Below are positions 18,316-27,904 of a DNA stretch of 64,000 bases, one piece after another. This DNA comes from Kushneria konosiri. GTDB lineage: Bacteria > Pseudomonadota > Gammaproteobacteria > Pseudomonadales > Halomonadaceae. The notes beneath the pieces are model-generated. The model worked only from the letters and a program-made list of their open reading frames with translations. It ran no database searches and was not told the origin of the DNA. How positions within the stretch are numbered: the first letter of the stretch is position 1; every line of letters begins with the position of its first letter. The translations under genes were made by a program, and so were the position numbers. The stretch covers positions 1,240,001-1,304,000 of the forward strand of contig NZ_CP021323.1 in the NCBI RefSeq assembly GCF_002155145.1, written 5' to 3'.

Positions 18316-20439
18316 TCAGCTGCCGGTACGCGAGACACGACCTACATAGGCCAGATTGCGAATGCGTTTGATGATTCGCGCCAGATGTACGCGGTTACGC
18401 ACGGCCAGCGTCAGGTTGACGATCGACAGACGCTCATCACGCTCTTCGATATTGATGCGTTCGATATTGGCTTCGGCGTCGTTGATCAGGCTGGCAAGCT
18501 CTGCCACCAGGCCGCGGCGCGTTTCAATCTCAAGGCGCAGGCCCACCGGGAAGTCGTCCTCTACGGTGTCGGACCACTGCAGCGGGAAACACTTCTCCGG
18601 GTCTTCGTGACAGTCTTCCAGATTTCCGCATTCGCTGCGGTGTACCACAATGCCTCGTCCGGCACTGAGATTGCCCACGATGGTATCGCCCGGCAGCGGA
18701 TAGCAGCAGCGGGCAAAGCTGATCACCATGTTGCGGGCGCCGCTGATGGCCATGGCGCCCTGATCATCACTGTGGGCCTGAATTTCCTGCGGCTCGCTGT
18801 CGGCCAGACGCCGCGCCACACTCCAGGCCACACGACTGCCCAGCCCGATCTCCTCGAGCAGATCATCGAGCGAATTCAGCGTCAATGCCTTGAGCAGTGC
18901 ATCGATGTGAGTCTGTGACAGCGTTTCAAGCGTCAGATCAAACGAGGTGAGTGCCTGATTGAGCAGGCGTCGGCCCAGGGCCACCGAGTCATTGCGCTGC
19001 TGATGCTTGAGGGCGTGGCGCACCGCCGAACGGGCCTTGGCCGTGATCGTGAACGACAGCCACGCCAGGTTGGGCTGAGCGCCCGGCGCGGTAATGATCT
19101 CGACGGTCTGACCGCTTTCAAGCCTTGAGGAGAGCGGCGCCAGATGCCGGTCGATGCGACAGGCGATGCAGCTGTTGCCGATGTCGGTATGCACGGCGTA
19201 GGCAAAATCGATCGCGGTGGCCCCGCGCGGCAGCTCCATGATGTCGCCCTTGGGGGTGAACACGTAGGCATCGTCGGGGAACAGGTCATTCTTGACGTGT
19301 TCGATGAACTCCAGCGAGTTACCGGCGTGACGCTGCATTTCCAGCAGGCCGCGCACCCATTCGCGGGCGCGGGCGTGACTGCCCATGGCAATCGGTCGGT
19401 CGGTCTGGCCGGCCTTGTAGAGCCAGTGGGCGGCAATGCCGTTGTTGGCCATCGCCTCCATCTCGCGGGTGCGAATCTGCACCTCGATGGGAATGCCGTT
19501 GGGGCCAAAGAGCGTGGTGTGCAGGCTCTGATAGCCGTTGGCCTTGGGGATGGCGATATAGTCCTTGAAGCGCCCCGGCACCGGCTTGTAGAGATTGTGC
19601 ACCGCGCCCAGGATGCGATAGCAGGTATCGACCCGGTCGGTGACGATGCGAAAGCCGAACACGTCCATCAGCTCGTTGAAGGGCTTTCGCTGATCGCGCA
19701 TCTTGCGATAGATCGACAGCAGATGCTTCTGGCGGCCCATCACCGTGCCGGGCAGGTCGTCGCCATCCAGTGTGCTCTGCAGGGTGCTCTGAACGTGGCG
19801 AACCATCGAGCGGCGGTTGCCGCGCGCCTTGACCACCGCGCGCTGAATGCGCTCGGCGCGCATCGGGTGAATCGCCTGAAAGGAGAGATCCTCCAGCTCC
19901 ACCCGAATGGTATTGATGCCCAGGCGTCCGGCAATGCGCGAATAGATTTCAAGCGTTTCGCGGGCGATGCGGCGCTTCTTGTCCGGGCGCAGGGCGCCCA
20001 GCGTGCGCATGTTGTGCAGCCGATCGGCCAGCTTGACGATGATGACGCGGATATCGCGCGACATCGCCAGTACCATCTTCTGGAAGTTTTCCGCCTGGGC
20101 GACGGCCTTGTCCTCGAAGGTGATCTGGGTCAGCTTCGACACCCCGTCGACCAGCTCGGCCACTTCCTCGCCGAACTGGCGCGACAGCGCCTCCTTGGTA
20201 ATCCCGGTATCCTCGATCACGTCATGGAGCATCGCCGCCATCAGGCTTTGATAGTCCATGTGCATGTTGGCCAGGATATTGGCCACGGCCAGCGGGTGGG
20301 TGACATAGGGTTCGCCGGAGCGGCGATGCTGGCCGTCGTGGGCCTGTTCGGCGTAGTAGAAGGCGCGTCTGACCTGCGCGATCTCATCGACGGTCAGATA
20401 GCCGTCAAGGCGGTCGGAGAGATCATCGATCGTGAACAT
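18316..20439 (-). CDS. spoT: Bifunctional (p)ppGpp synthetase/hydrolase SpoT
   Basis: Makes and degrades the alarmone (p)ppGpp. 707 residues (E. coli 702). HD hydrolase domain with MLHDVIEDTGI (~70-80), synthetase domain with MDVFGFRIVTD and GYQSLHTT (~240-310), TGS domain (~385-445; KGDIMELPRGATAIDFAYAVHTD), and C-terminal ACT domain. The hydrolase HD motif is intact, so it is SpoT rather than RelA. 26 bases after rpoZ, same operon. Confidence 0.96.
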   Translation of the reverse strand: MFTIDDLSDRLDGYLTVDEIAQVRRAFYYAEQAHDGQHRRSGEPYVTHPLAVANILANMHMDYQSLMAAMLHDVIEDTGITKEALSRQFGEEVAELVDGVSKLTQITFEDKAVAQAENFQKMVLAMSRDIRVIIVKLADRLHNMRTLGALRPDKKRRIARETLEIYSRIAGRLGINTIRVELEDLSFQAIHPMRAERIQRAVVKARGNRRSMVRHVQSTLQSTLDGDDLPGTVMGRQKHLLSIYRKMRDQRKPFNELMDVFGFRIVTDRVDTCYRILGAVHNLYKPVPGRFKDYIAIPKANGYQSLHTTLFGPNGIPIEVQIRTREMEAMANNGIAAHWLYKAGQTDRPIAMGSHARAREWVRGLLEMQRHAGNSLEFIEHVKNDLFPDDAYVFTPKGDIMELPRGATAIDFAYAVHTDIGNSCIACRIDRHLAPLSSRLESGQTVEIITAPGAQPNLAWLSFTITAKARSAVRHALKHQQRNDSVALGRRLLNQALTSFDLTLETLSQTHIDALLKALTLNSLDDLLEEIGLGSRVAWSVARRLADSEPQEIQAHSDDQGAMAISGARNMVISFARCCYPLPGDTIVGNLSAGRGIVVHRSECGNLEDCHEDPEKCFPLQWSDTVEDDFPVGLRLEIETRRGLVAELASLINDAEANIERINIEERDERLSIVNLTLAVRNRVHLARIIKRIRNLAYVGRVSRTGS

Positions 20440-20465
20440 GGCAGATCAGCGTATGGGCAATGGGC

Positions 20466-20717
20466 TTATTCGCTCTCGGGCTCGTAGCGCGGACGCTGGG
20501 GCACCATGGCTTCCAGCGGCTCGTTGAGTACCGTACGGTCGACCTTTTGCGCGGCGATTTCGCGCAGGGCCATGACGGTGGCCTTGTCATTTTCCCAGGG
20601 GAGTTCGGCATTGCGCGAGCCGCGAGCCAGCTGACGGGCGCGGTGCGTTGCGACCATGACCAGCTGAAAGCGGTTATCCATGTATTGGAGACAATCTTCA
20701 ACCGTTACTCGTGCCAT
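20466..20717 (-). CDS. rpoZ: RNA polymerase omega subunit
   Basis: Small subunit that helps assemble RNA polymerase around beta-prime and takes part in ppGpp binding. 83 residues starting [10 protein letters not shown], with the [15 protein letters not shown] and [12 protein letters not shown] signatures. Lies between gmk and spoT, the standard order. Confidence 0.96.
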   Translation of the reverse strand: MARVTVEDCLQYMDNRFQLVMVATHRARQLARGSRNAELPWENDKATVMALREIAAQKVDRTVLNEPLEAMVPQRPRYEPESE

Positions 20718-20808
20718 GATGCTGGCTCCTGAATGCGTGTGATCTGAATGAAGGCGCCCGGCGTGTCATCTGCCCGGCGTAAATCGTGTTCGGAAGGGGG
20801 AACCGAGT

Positions 20809-21477
<669 letters not shown>

Positions 21478-21515
21478 TTATGGCACAGCCCTGCAGATTT
21501 CGGTGAGGGGTTTGC

Positions 21516-22172
21516 TCAGGCGGCGATGGCCAGCTCATCGTGCAGCGGCACGTCGGCAAGCTGTGACATCGATTGGCGATAGGCTTCAACGTTTTCAGGG
21601 TACTTTACCCCTTCGACCAGCGAGAGCTGACGCAGCACCGGGAAGAGTTCGATGTCATCCAGCGACAGCACGCCGTTGACCGCCTCCGGCGACTGAATCA
21701 AAGCGTCCAGCTCGTTGAGCCAGCGCTGGGTGTCCACCAGAAGTTCGGGCGTCTGATCCAGCAGTGTTTCGAAATCGTCAAACATGGCTTGCTTGTCGTG
21801 TGTGAAATGCTCGGCGGCCTCGGGCGTTGCAAATTCTCCCAGTGGCGCTCTGGGCACACGGGGAATGAAAAGTTTTGCTACGGTCTCGGAGGCGGCACTG
21901 ATCCAGCGAGTGATCTCTGGATTGCGCGGGCCGTCCATCACCTTCACGCCTTCGTCTTCGCTATCAATGCACTTCACGATCGCCATGCTCTCGGCCAGGG
22001 TATAGCCATCCTCGAACTCGAGAATCGGCACCTTCTTCTCACCGACCAGACGCACAGGGGTCTCGGCGTCGTCGTTGAGCAGCGTCTGCAGCCTGACCGG
22101 GACATCGCGCAGGCCGAAAATCATGCGGGCCTTCACGCAAAACGGGCAGTGATCGTAGATATAAAGGTCCAT
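21516..22172 (-). CDS. grxB: Glutaredoxin 2 (GST-fold)
   Basis: Glutathione-dependent disulfide reductase of the GST-fold Grx2 type. 218 residues (E. coli GrxB 215). Redox site CPFC at residues 9-12 in YDHCPFCVKAR; thioredoxin-like N-terminal half with KKVPILEF (cis-Pro), then an all-helical C-terminal domain. ATG 22172 preceded by AGAGGA. A longer reading frame upstream has no conserved sequence. Confidence 0.93.
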   Translation of the reverse strand: MDLYIYDHCPFCVKARMIFGLRDVPVRLQTLLNDDAETPVRLVGEKKVPILEFEDGYTLAESMAIVKCIDSEDEGVKVMDGPRNPEITRWISAASETVAKLFIPRVPRAPLGEFATPEAAEHFTHDKQAMFDDFETLLDQTPELLVDTQRWLNELDALIQSPEAVNGVLSLDDIELFPVLRQLSLVEGVKYPENVEAYRQSMSQLADVPLHDELAIAA

Positions 22173-22243
22173 CTTCGTCCTCTCCAACGTTCCCTGTTGT
22201 TTACCCAGTCTGGGTGAGGAATAAGTCTTGCGCCAATAAAGTA

Positions 22244-22978
22244 TTAATTCTTTGGGCGGTCGAGCTGCGGGTAGCAACGGAAAAGCCCCTGCTCGGAAAA
22301 CGGCAGGCGTCGCTCGGAGGCAAGGTACTCGCTGATCAGGGGCAGCTCCAGCACGTGATCGTGCAGGGCGATGACCTTCGGGATATCGGTTTCCAGTGCG
22401 GCCATGGCGTTGGGAAAGGCGTAACGCAGGCCCTGCACCATGTGAAAGAGCGACAGATCCACGTAGGAAAGGCGCTTGCCGACCAGATACACCGGGCTGT
22501 CGGGGTTTTTATCGATGATGCGCTCGAAGTAGTGAAAAAACTTCGGCAAACGGTTGGCGATAAAGTTGTCCGCCCGGCGGATGGCCTCTGCCTCCTGATC
22601 CTCGAAGTAAAGCTCCGGTCCCATGGGGTGGTGGACATCGTGCGCCTCGGCGACAAAATCGGTGATGGTCAGCTGCAGGCTATGGGCCCAGAACTGATAG
22701 ACCTTGTCATCGCTGACCAGCTTGAGACGCGGGCCCAGGTATAAAAGGATATTGGCGACGTGGGAGATCACCTCCTTGCCGGCCTTTAAAAAGGGCGGGG
22801 CCAGCGGGGGGTAGTCGGTCATGCTGCCATCCAGCCATGCCGTGACGGCCTCGACCCCGTAACCGGGTTCGGTGCTGTTGCCCACATCGATATAGTCGGC
22901 CCCACCGGCTTCCAGTGCCAGACGAATGAATTCGCCCCGACCGGGGATGTCCGGCCAGTAATAGAGCTCGTAACGCAT
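22244..22978 (-). CDS. Glutathione S-transferase family protein
   Basis: 244 residues. N-terminal thioredoxin-fold domain begins YELYYWPDIPGRGEFIRLALEA, a form shared with sigma/pi/mu-type GSTs where the Tyr near residue 7 activates glutathione; PPFLKAGKEVISHVANIL resembles the cis-Pro/ES loop. The C-terminal helical domain has VGKRLSYVDLSLFHMVQG. Substrate unknown. Just upstream of grxB on the same strand (71-base gap), possibly co-transcribed. Confidence 0.82.
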   Translation of the reverse strand: MRYELYYWPDIPGRGEFIRLALEAGGADYIDVGNSTEPGYGVEAVTAWLDGSMTDYPPLAPPFLKAGKEVISHVANILLYLGPRLKLVSDDKVYQFWAHSLQLTITDFVAEAHDVHHPMGPELYFEDQEAEAIRRADNFIANRLPKFFHYFERIIDKNPDSPVYLVGKRLSYVDLSLFHMVQGLRYAFPNAMAALETDIPKVIALHDHVLELPLISEYLASERRLPFSEQGLFRCYPQLDRPKN

Positions 22979-23104
22979 GCTGTTCTCTCCGTACCGACGT
23001 GGTGGTTCGTCTTATATTGGCAGTTGAAGGTGACCGGAATGAAGACCTCTTTGTCCCCGGGCTGCAAACGGCATAGTGGCGGCCCGAGGCTTTTCTGATT
23101 CGGA

Positions 23105-24496
23105 TCAGACCGTCTGCCAGCGCGGCGGGGCGTTCTGGGACAGGGCGTCCACGATGACGCTCAGTGCCTGCGCCAGAGCGCCACGGTCCGGCGCGGCACT
23201 CAGACAGATCCGAATGGCCTGCGGTGCAGCAGTGCTGCCGACACAAAAGGCCTCTGCCGGTGCGACCCGGACGCCTTCCTTCTCCAGCGTCTCGACCAGC
23301 CGGGCGGCGCGATGTTCACCGGGCAGGACCAGCCAGGCATAGAAACCACCGCGGCGCATGGTGATATCAAAATCGCCCAATGCCTCACGCACCATGGCCT
23401 GGCGTGCCTCAAGCTCCTCGAACTGCCACGACAGCAGCCGGTCGGCATCATTGCTGGTCAGCCAGCGCCCGGCAATCTCGGCCATCAGCACCGGTGGTGC
23501 CCAGCACTGATTGCGCAGGCTGATGCGCAGTGGCTCCAGCACGCCCTTCGGTGCGCGCATGATGCCTGAGCGCAGGCCGCCACCCAGAATCTTGGCCACT
23601 GAAAACAAAAGGATCGTGCGCTCCGGGGCCAGCTGATACAGCGGCGTGCCGCGCGCATCATTGGGCAGATGCATCACGCCATCCTCGATCAGCCAGAAAT
23701 CACGCTCGCGGGCCAGTGCCACCAGCGCCTCGCGACGCTTTTCAGACAGCTGCACCGTGGTGGGGTTGTGATGCTCGGGCATGAGATAGAGCGCTCTGAA
23801 AGGCGTACGCTCACGGCGCGCGGCCAGTGCGGCCACATCGATGCCCTCGTCATCGAAGGGGATGGCCACCATCTTCAGCGACTGCTGACGCGCAGCGCTG
23901 ATCACCCCTGGATAACTCAGCGCCTCGGCCGCCAGACGGTCATTGGGAGAGAGCAGCGCCGACAGCGCCAGCGCGATGCCGTTCATGCCGCCCTGGGTGA
24001 TCAGCAGTTCTTCCGGGTCAACTGCCAGGCCCTGATGGCCCAGCCAGTCGGCGTAGCGCTGGCGATGGGTCGCCATGGTGTCATCCAGCGGGTAATGGAT
24101 GGCCTGCTCGAGTGCGGCGGGATCTGTACTGATCTCGCTCATGAGGCGTCCCAGCGTGGCCTGACGCTCGGGGTGGGGCGGTGGCAGCGACATGCCCAGA
24201 TCCACCAGCCCGTCGTGTGAGGTGCCCATCACATCGGCAAAGGCCGACCCCGGCTCCTGGCGGTGGACATAGGTACCGCTGCCCACCTGGGCGCTGACCC
24301 GCCCGCTCTGCTCTACCAGCGCATAGGCACGGGTCACGGTACCCACCGTGACCCCGAGCGCATCGGCCAGCCGGCGCTGGGGCGGCAGCTTGTCGCCGGG
24401 GGCGAGCTCGCCATTGTCGATCGCACGCTCGATGGCCTGTGCCAGAGCGCGATAGCGCGGGCCGTTCTCTGAAAGCTCGGGTATCCATATTGTCAT
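23105..24496 (-). CDS. MocR-type PLP-dependent transcriptional regulator (GntR/aminotransferase fusion)
   Basis: 463 residues. N-terminal GntR winged helix (~15-75; KLPPQRRLADALGVTVGTVTRAY in outline) fused to a class I aminotransferase domain. The PLP Lys is in LFSVAKILGGGLRSG (~300), and YLMPEHHNPTTV carries the conserved N-P-T. The aminotransferase domain in this family senses a metabolite through PLP rather than acting as an enzyme. It diverges from a LysE exporter that it probably controls. Confidence 0.9.
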   Translation of the reverse strand: MTIWIPELSENGPRYRALAQAIERAIDNGELAPGDKLPPQRRLADALGVTVGTVTRAYALVEQSGRVSAQVGSGTYVHRQEPGSAFADVMGTSHDGLVDLGMSLPPPHPERQATLGRLMSEISTDPAALEQAIHYPLDDTMATHRQRYADWLGHQGLAVDPEELLITQGGMNGIALALSALLSPNDRLAAEALSYPGVISAARQQSLKMVAIPFDDEGIDVAALAARRERTPFRALYLMPEHHNPTTVQLSEKRREALVALARERDFWLIEDGVMHLPNDARGTPLYQLAPERTILLFSVAKILGGGLRSGIMRAPKGVLEPLRISLRNQCWAPPVLMAEIAGRWLTSNDADRLLSWQFEELEARQAMVREALGDFDITMRRGGFYAWLVLPGEHRAARLVETLEKEGVRVAPAEAFCVGSTAAPQAIRICLSAAPDRGALAQALSVIVDALSQNAPPRWQTV

Positions 24497-24505
24497 GGTG
24501 ACAAT
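24489..24505. promoter_or_regulatory. Palindromic operator candidate over the MocR start codon
   Basis: ATTGTCA-TGG-TGACAAT, perfect 7-bp arms, covering the regulator's own start codon (24494-24496). A further ATTGTCA half-site lies at 24544-24550 in the divergent promoter region. Consistent with autorepression and control of the exporter. Confidence 0.55.
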
Positions 24506-24606
24506 AAATCCATTGACGGTGACATTGGAAAACGTATGCTCAAATTGTCACCCATAAGCGGGTAACACTTCCATAATTGTATTCATACAATGACAGCGAG
24601 GCCGTC

Positions 24607-25209
24607 ATGATGTCCATCAGCTGGTGGGTCTCCGTGACCCTGTTTGCCATCACCATGACCGGTACGCCCGGCCCCAACAACGTCATGCTGACGGCCTCCG
24701 GCGCCATGTACGGCTTTCGCCGCACCCTGCCTCATATTGTCGGCATTCTGCTCGGCGGCCTGACGCTGTTCACGCTGATCGCACTGGGGCTGGGCACGCT
24801 GTTTCAGCGTTATCCGATCATCCAGCAGGGGCTGCAGATCGTGGGCGCGATCTATCTGCTCTATCTGGCCTGGCGTATCGCCTCGGCGCCGCCGCCGCAG
24901 TTTGATGTTACAAGTGATGCCCGCCCCCTGACACTGTGGCAGGCGGCCACGTTCCAGTTCGTCAATCCCAAGGTCTGGGTGATGGGGCTGACGCTGATGG
25001 CCAGCTTTCTGCCCGCCGAGGGCCCGGTCTGGCTCAACGCCTTTGGACTTGCCCTGTTCATGGAAGCCGTCGCCCTGCCCTGCATTTCGCTGTGGGCGGG
25101 CTTCGGGATGGTCATTGCGCGTTTTCTGACCACCCCGCGGGCGTGGCGCCTCTTTAACGTCACCATGGGGCTGATGACTGCCGCCTGCGTGATGTTCATT
25201 GTAAAGTAG
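24607..25209 (+). CDS. LysE-family exporter
   Basis: 200-residue inner-membrane transporter with about six hydrophobic segments. LysE signature MTGTPGPNNVMLTASGAMYG (~18-37) and FQFVNPKVWVMGLTLMASF mid-protein. Divergent from the MocR regulator, the usual regulator/exporter pairing. Start at the first of two adjacent ATGs, with GCGAGG upstream. Substrate unknown, amino-acid-like. Confidence 0.88.
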   Translation: MMSISWWVSVTLFAITMTGTPGPNNVMLTASGAMYGFRRTLPHIVGILLGGLTLFTLIALGLGTLFQRYPIIQQGLQIVGAIYLLYLAWRIASAPPPQFDVTSDARPLTLWQAATFQFVNPKVWVMGLTLMASFLPAEGPVWLNAFGLALFMEAVALPCISLWAGFGMVIARFLTTPRAWRLFNVTMGLMTAACVMFIVK

Positions 25210-25245
25210 GGCTCATCTTCAACCATCAGCAGGGGCAGTAGCGGC

Positions 25246-25791
25246 ATGAGTGACAGGCCCGGAAACACCGGTGTGAGCGTACGTGAGGTGATGGATCAGG
25301 ATCTTGCGGCCATCCATGCCATTTACAGCCACCACGTCCGCCACGGGCTGGGCTCCTTCGAGGAAGTACCTCCCACGCTTGAAGAGATGACAAGACGCTG
25401 CGCAGGCACGCGCGAGGCAGGTCTGCCGTATCTGGTCGCCGTGATTGATGAGACCGTGGTGGGTTACGCCTACGCCGGCTTTTTCCATCCGCGCAGCGCC
25501 TACCGCTTCTGTCTGGAGGACTCGGTATATGTGAGCCACGATGCCCACGGCCGCGGTGTGGGCAGTGCGTTGCTCTCGGAACTGCTCGCCCGCTGTGAAC
25601 AGGGGCCGTGGCGACAGATGATCGCCTTGGTCGGTGACAGCGATAATGCCGGCTCGATCGCGCTTCACAAGCGCTTTGGCTTTACCCATCAGGGCGTCAT
25701 CAAGGCCTGCGGCTTCAAGTTCGGCCGCTGGGTCGATGCGGTCATCATGCAGCGCGCGCTCAACGAAGGCGACACAACGCTGCCGGAATAG
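25246..25791 (+). CDS. GNAT N-acetyltransferase, phosphinothricin acetyltransferase-like
   Basis: 181 residues. GNAT fold with acetyl-CoA loop AHGRGVGSALLSELLARC (~100-117), the entry HAIYSHHVRHGLGSFEEVPPT in outline typical of the Pat/YncA branch, and the C-terminal GFTHQGVIKACGFKFGRWVDAVIMQR. Such enzymes acetylate methionine sulfone/sulfoximine-like amino acids. 36 bases after the LysE gene, so probably co-expressed. Confidence 0.87.
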   Translation: MSDRPGNTGVSVREVMDQDLAAIHAIYSHHVRHGLGSFEEVPPTLEEMTRRCAGTREAGLPYLVAVIDETVVGYAYAGFFHPRSAYRFCLEDSVYVSHDAHGRGVGSALLSELLARCEQGPWRQMIALVGDSDNAGSIALHKRFGFTHQGVIKACGFKFGRWVDAVIMQRALNEGDTTLPE

Positions 25792-25800
25792 GGAAAGGAT

Positions 25801-25828
25801 AAGCGCAGGGTTTACCCTGCGCTTTTTT
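25801..25828 (+). terminator. Rho-independent terminator after the GNAT gene
   Basis: Perfect 10-bp stem (25801-25810 with 25815-25824), loop TTTA, then TTTT. Its right arm overlaps the last codons of the convergent MFS gene, whose TAA is in the loop (25812-25814). Confidence 0.88.
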
Positions 25829-27080
25829 GTGACCCCGGGCGTACGGCCTCTTCCTGCGTCTCTTCCAGCCGGTCGGTGCGCCGCAGCACCGGGAAGGCCC
25901 ACATCCAGAGGCCAACAATGGCCAGCGTGCCCATCGAGCCGATCACGGCCGCGGGCACCGTGCCGAACCAGGACGCGGTCACGCCGGACTCGAACTCTCC
26001 GAGTTCGTTGGAAGCGCCAATAAAGAGCATGTTGACGGCATTGACCCGACCACGCATCTCATCCGGCGTGGCCAGCTGCAAAAGCGTCAGGCGCACATAA
26101 ACACTGATCATGTCGGCCGCCCCGGCCACCAGCAGAGCGCCGAAAGAGAGCCAGAACCAGTGTGAAAGCGCAAACACCAGATTGGCGAGACCAAAGACGG
26201 CCACCGCAGCAAACATCACCAGGCCGGCATGTCGCTTGATGGCCCGCACCCCCAGATAAAGGCCCATCAAAAAGGCCCCCACTGCTACCGCACTTCTAAG
26301 CGCCCCCAGGCCTTCGGGGCCGACATGCAGGATCTCGTGGGCATAGACCGGCAACAGCGCCACGATACCGCCGAACAGTACGGCAAACAGATCCAGTGAA
26401 ATCACGCCCAGAATCACCGGTCGGCTTCGAATGTAGTCAATGCCGGCGGTAAAGCGCTGCCAGGCGGTATCGTCGGTGGCCTGGCGCTCGAAGGCATAAA
26501 GTACCGGCACGCCGGCCAGGGTGAGCTGGGCCAGTACGAAACATGAAAGCACCACGCTATAGGTCAGGGTGGGACCCAGGGCATACAGGAGACCGCCCAG
26601 CATGGGGCCTGCAATCACGCCGATCTTCATGATCGAGGAGTTGAGCGCGATTGCCTTGCCCAGCTGTTCACGGGGCACGATCTGCGGCAGAAGGCTTTGA
26701 AGCGTGGGGCCGGTAAAGGCGCGTGCCGCGCCAAAAAGCATCAGCACGGCGTAAAAGGGCGTGGCACTGCCAGGAGATTTTAGAGACAGCGCAATCAACA
26801 GCGCGCTGCAAAGCCCCTGCACTGCCCAACTCAGCTGCAGGATGCGCTTGCGATCAAAACGGTCGACCACGTCCCCTGCCGGCAACAGCAGCACCACCAT
26901 GGGCAGAAACTGCGCCAGCCCCACATAGCCCAGCGTCAGCGGATCACGCGTGATGTCATAGACCTGCCAGGCCACCACGATGGCCTGAATCTGCATGGCA
27001 AACACGGCCCCCAGGCGGGCCACAAGAAAGGGAATGAAACCGGGCTGGCGGTAAACGGGCGTATCGAAAGCGGCGGGCAT
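25812..27080 (-). CDS. MFS transporter, EntS-like (MFS_3)
   Basis: 422 residues, twelve predicted membrane segments. The first loop shows VGLAQFLPMVVLLLPAGDVVDRFDRKRIL, the MFS motif A region of the enterobactin-exporter-like branch, and NSSIMKIGVIAGPMLGGLLY repeats after helix 4-5. ATG 27080 chosen (AGGA just upstream); an in-frame ATG at 27098 lacks a ribosome site. The upstream sequence is a narH remnant, so the original promoter may have been replaced. Substrate unknown. Confidence 0.83.
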   Translation of the reverse strand: MPAAFDTPVYRQPGFIPFLVARLGAVFAMQIQAIVVAWQVYDITRDPLTLGYVGLAQFLPMVVLLLPAGDVVDRFDRKRILQLSWAVQGLCSALLIALSLKSPGSATPFYAVLMLFGAARAFTGPTLQSLLPQIVPREQLGKAIALNSSIMKIGVIAGPMLGGLLYALGPTLTYSVVLSCFVLAQLTLAGVPVLYAFERQATDDTAWQRFTAGIDYIRSRPVILGVISLDLFAVLFGGIVALLPVYAHEILHVGPEGLGALRSAVAVGAFLMGLYLGVRAIKRHAGLVMFAAVAVFGLANLVFALSHWFWLSFGALLVAGAADMISVYVRLTLLQLATPDEMRGRVNAVNMLFIGASNELGEFESGVTASWFGTVPAAVIGSMGTLAIVGLWMWAFPVLRRTDRLEETQEEAVRPGSQKSAG

Positions 27081-27156
27081 GGCGTCCTGCAATGGCATCA
27101 ATGAGCGGGATGGCCTTAAAGCATACCTCGTGCACTCGCAAAATGCCGATGCCGCC

Positions 27157-27522
27157 CACCGGCTGATGCCTGCCCTCACCCGCGCAGTGCAGGTGCTGGT
27201 AGTCGAAATCAAACGGCTCTTGGTAGTCATCGATTTCCGGCAGATCCGGGTTGGCAAAGAGCCTGGCCAGCACGCGAAAACGCCTGCCGATACGGGGCTC
27301 GATCGCGACATCCTGATGGCGCAGCCAGCCGCCCTTCCACTTGTTCTGGTTCTCCCACTTTTTTGGGTACCCGATGGTGGGCCTGGTCTCGACGCTATTG
27401 AACCAGGCGTACTCCATGCCCTCACGACTGGTCCAGACGTTCTTGCAGGTCATGGAACAGGTATGACACCCAATACATTGATCGAGGTTGAGCATAACGC
27501 CCACTGGTGAGCGAATGCTCAT
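27157..27522 (-). pseudogene. narH: narH remnant: 5' fragment of respiratory nitrate reductase beta subunit
   Basis: About 122 residues matching the N-terminus of NarH, beginning MSIRSPVGVMLNLDQCIGCH, with the first ferredoxin cluster pattern CxxCxxxCxxxW (CIGCHTCSMTCKNVW) and FANPDLPEIDDYQEPFDFDY. Homology stops near HQPV; a full NarH has ~500 residues and three further Cys clusters. The frame then runs on into the MFS start region without nar sequence. No narG, narJ or narI is in the window. Confidence 0.82.
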
Positions 27523-27681
27523 CATCACGGCCTCCACGACGATCGCGTATGGACTGCCCGCCACCGGCAGGATGCGCAGTTATGGGGCCAAGCGTGCGCG
27601 TGGCGGGGAGTGTTGATTTTGATGCAGGTCAAGGTGGGTGGGAGCGAGGAAGGAGGCTACCTCTTTGGGGGTAGCGACTAT

Positions 27682-27711
27682 CTATTGAATAAAAATATTA
27701 TAATTCAATAG
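27682..27711. repeat. AT-rich inverted repeat, distal
   Basis: Arms CTATTGAAT (27682-27690) and ATTCAATAG (27703-27711), a perfect 9-bp match with a 12-base AT spacer. Located 194 bases before the AT-rich gene; protein-binding site or border relic. Confidence 0.5.
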
Positions 27712-27854
27712 TTTGCGATGTAATGTAGTATCTAGGGCGTAATTGTTTTGAACAGTAGGTTCTTTAGATATAGCAAATACGCAGATATATAAAAGACTGT
27801 TTTTAATCTTAGGAGTACCTAAAGGAATTAAATTTTTGCATCCATTTGCCGATC

Positions 27855-27876
27855 TATATTAATCTGAATTAATATA
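27855..27876. promoter_or_regulatory. AT-rich palindrome just upstream of the 591-residue gene
   Basis: Arms TATATTAAT (27855-27863) and ATTAATATA (27868-27876), spacer CTGA, ending 28 bases before the start codon. The position suits an operator overlapping the promoter or a 5'-leader hairpin. Confidence 0.5.
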
Positions 27877-27904
27877 ATAGCCATTAATGTTTGAGGTCGG
27901 TGGC

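Larger units (their letters stand above)
27523..27904. other. AT-rich non-coding stretch at the island's left edge
   Basis: 382 bases. Composition changes sharply near 27660 from GC-rich to strongly AT-rich. No gene was seen; two perfect AT-rich inverted repeats are listed separately. The first ~80 bases may be the extreme 3' end of a lost narG, but this is too short to prove. Confidence 0.6.

Noticed and set aside
19144-20487. 447-codon plus-strand open frame opposite spoT
   Set aside because: Antisense shadow of SpoT; no ribosome site or recognisable motif.
27157-27522. Functional nitrate reductase operon
   Set aside because: Only the first ~122 residues of NarH are present, with no narG, narJ or narI.
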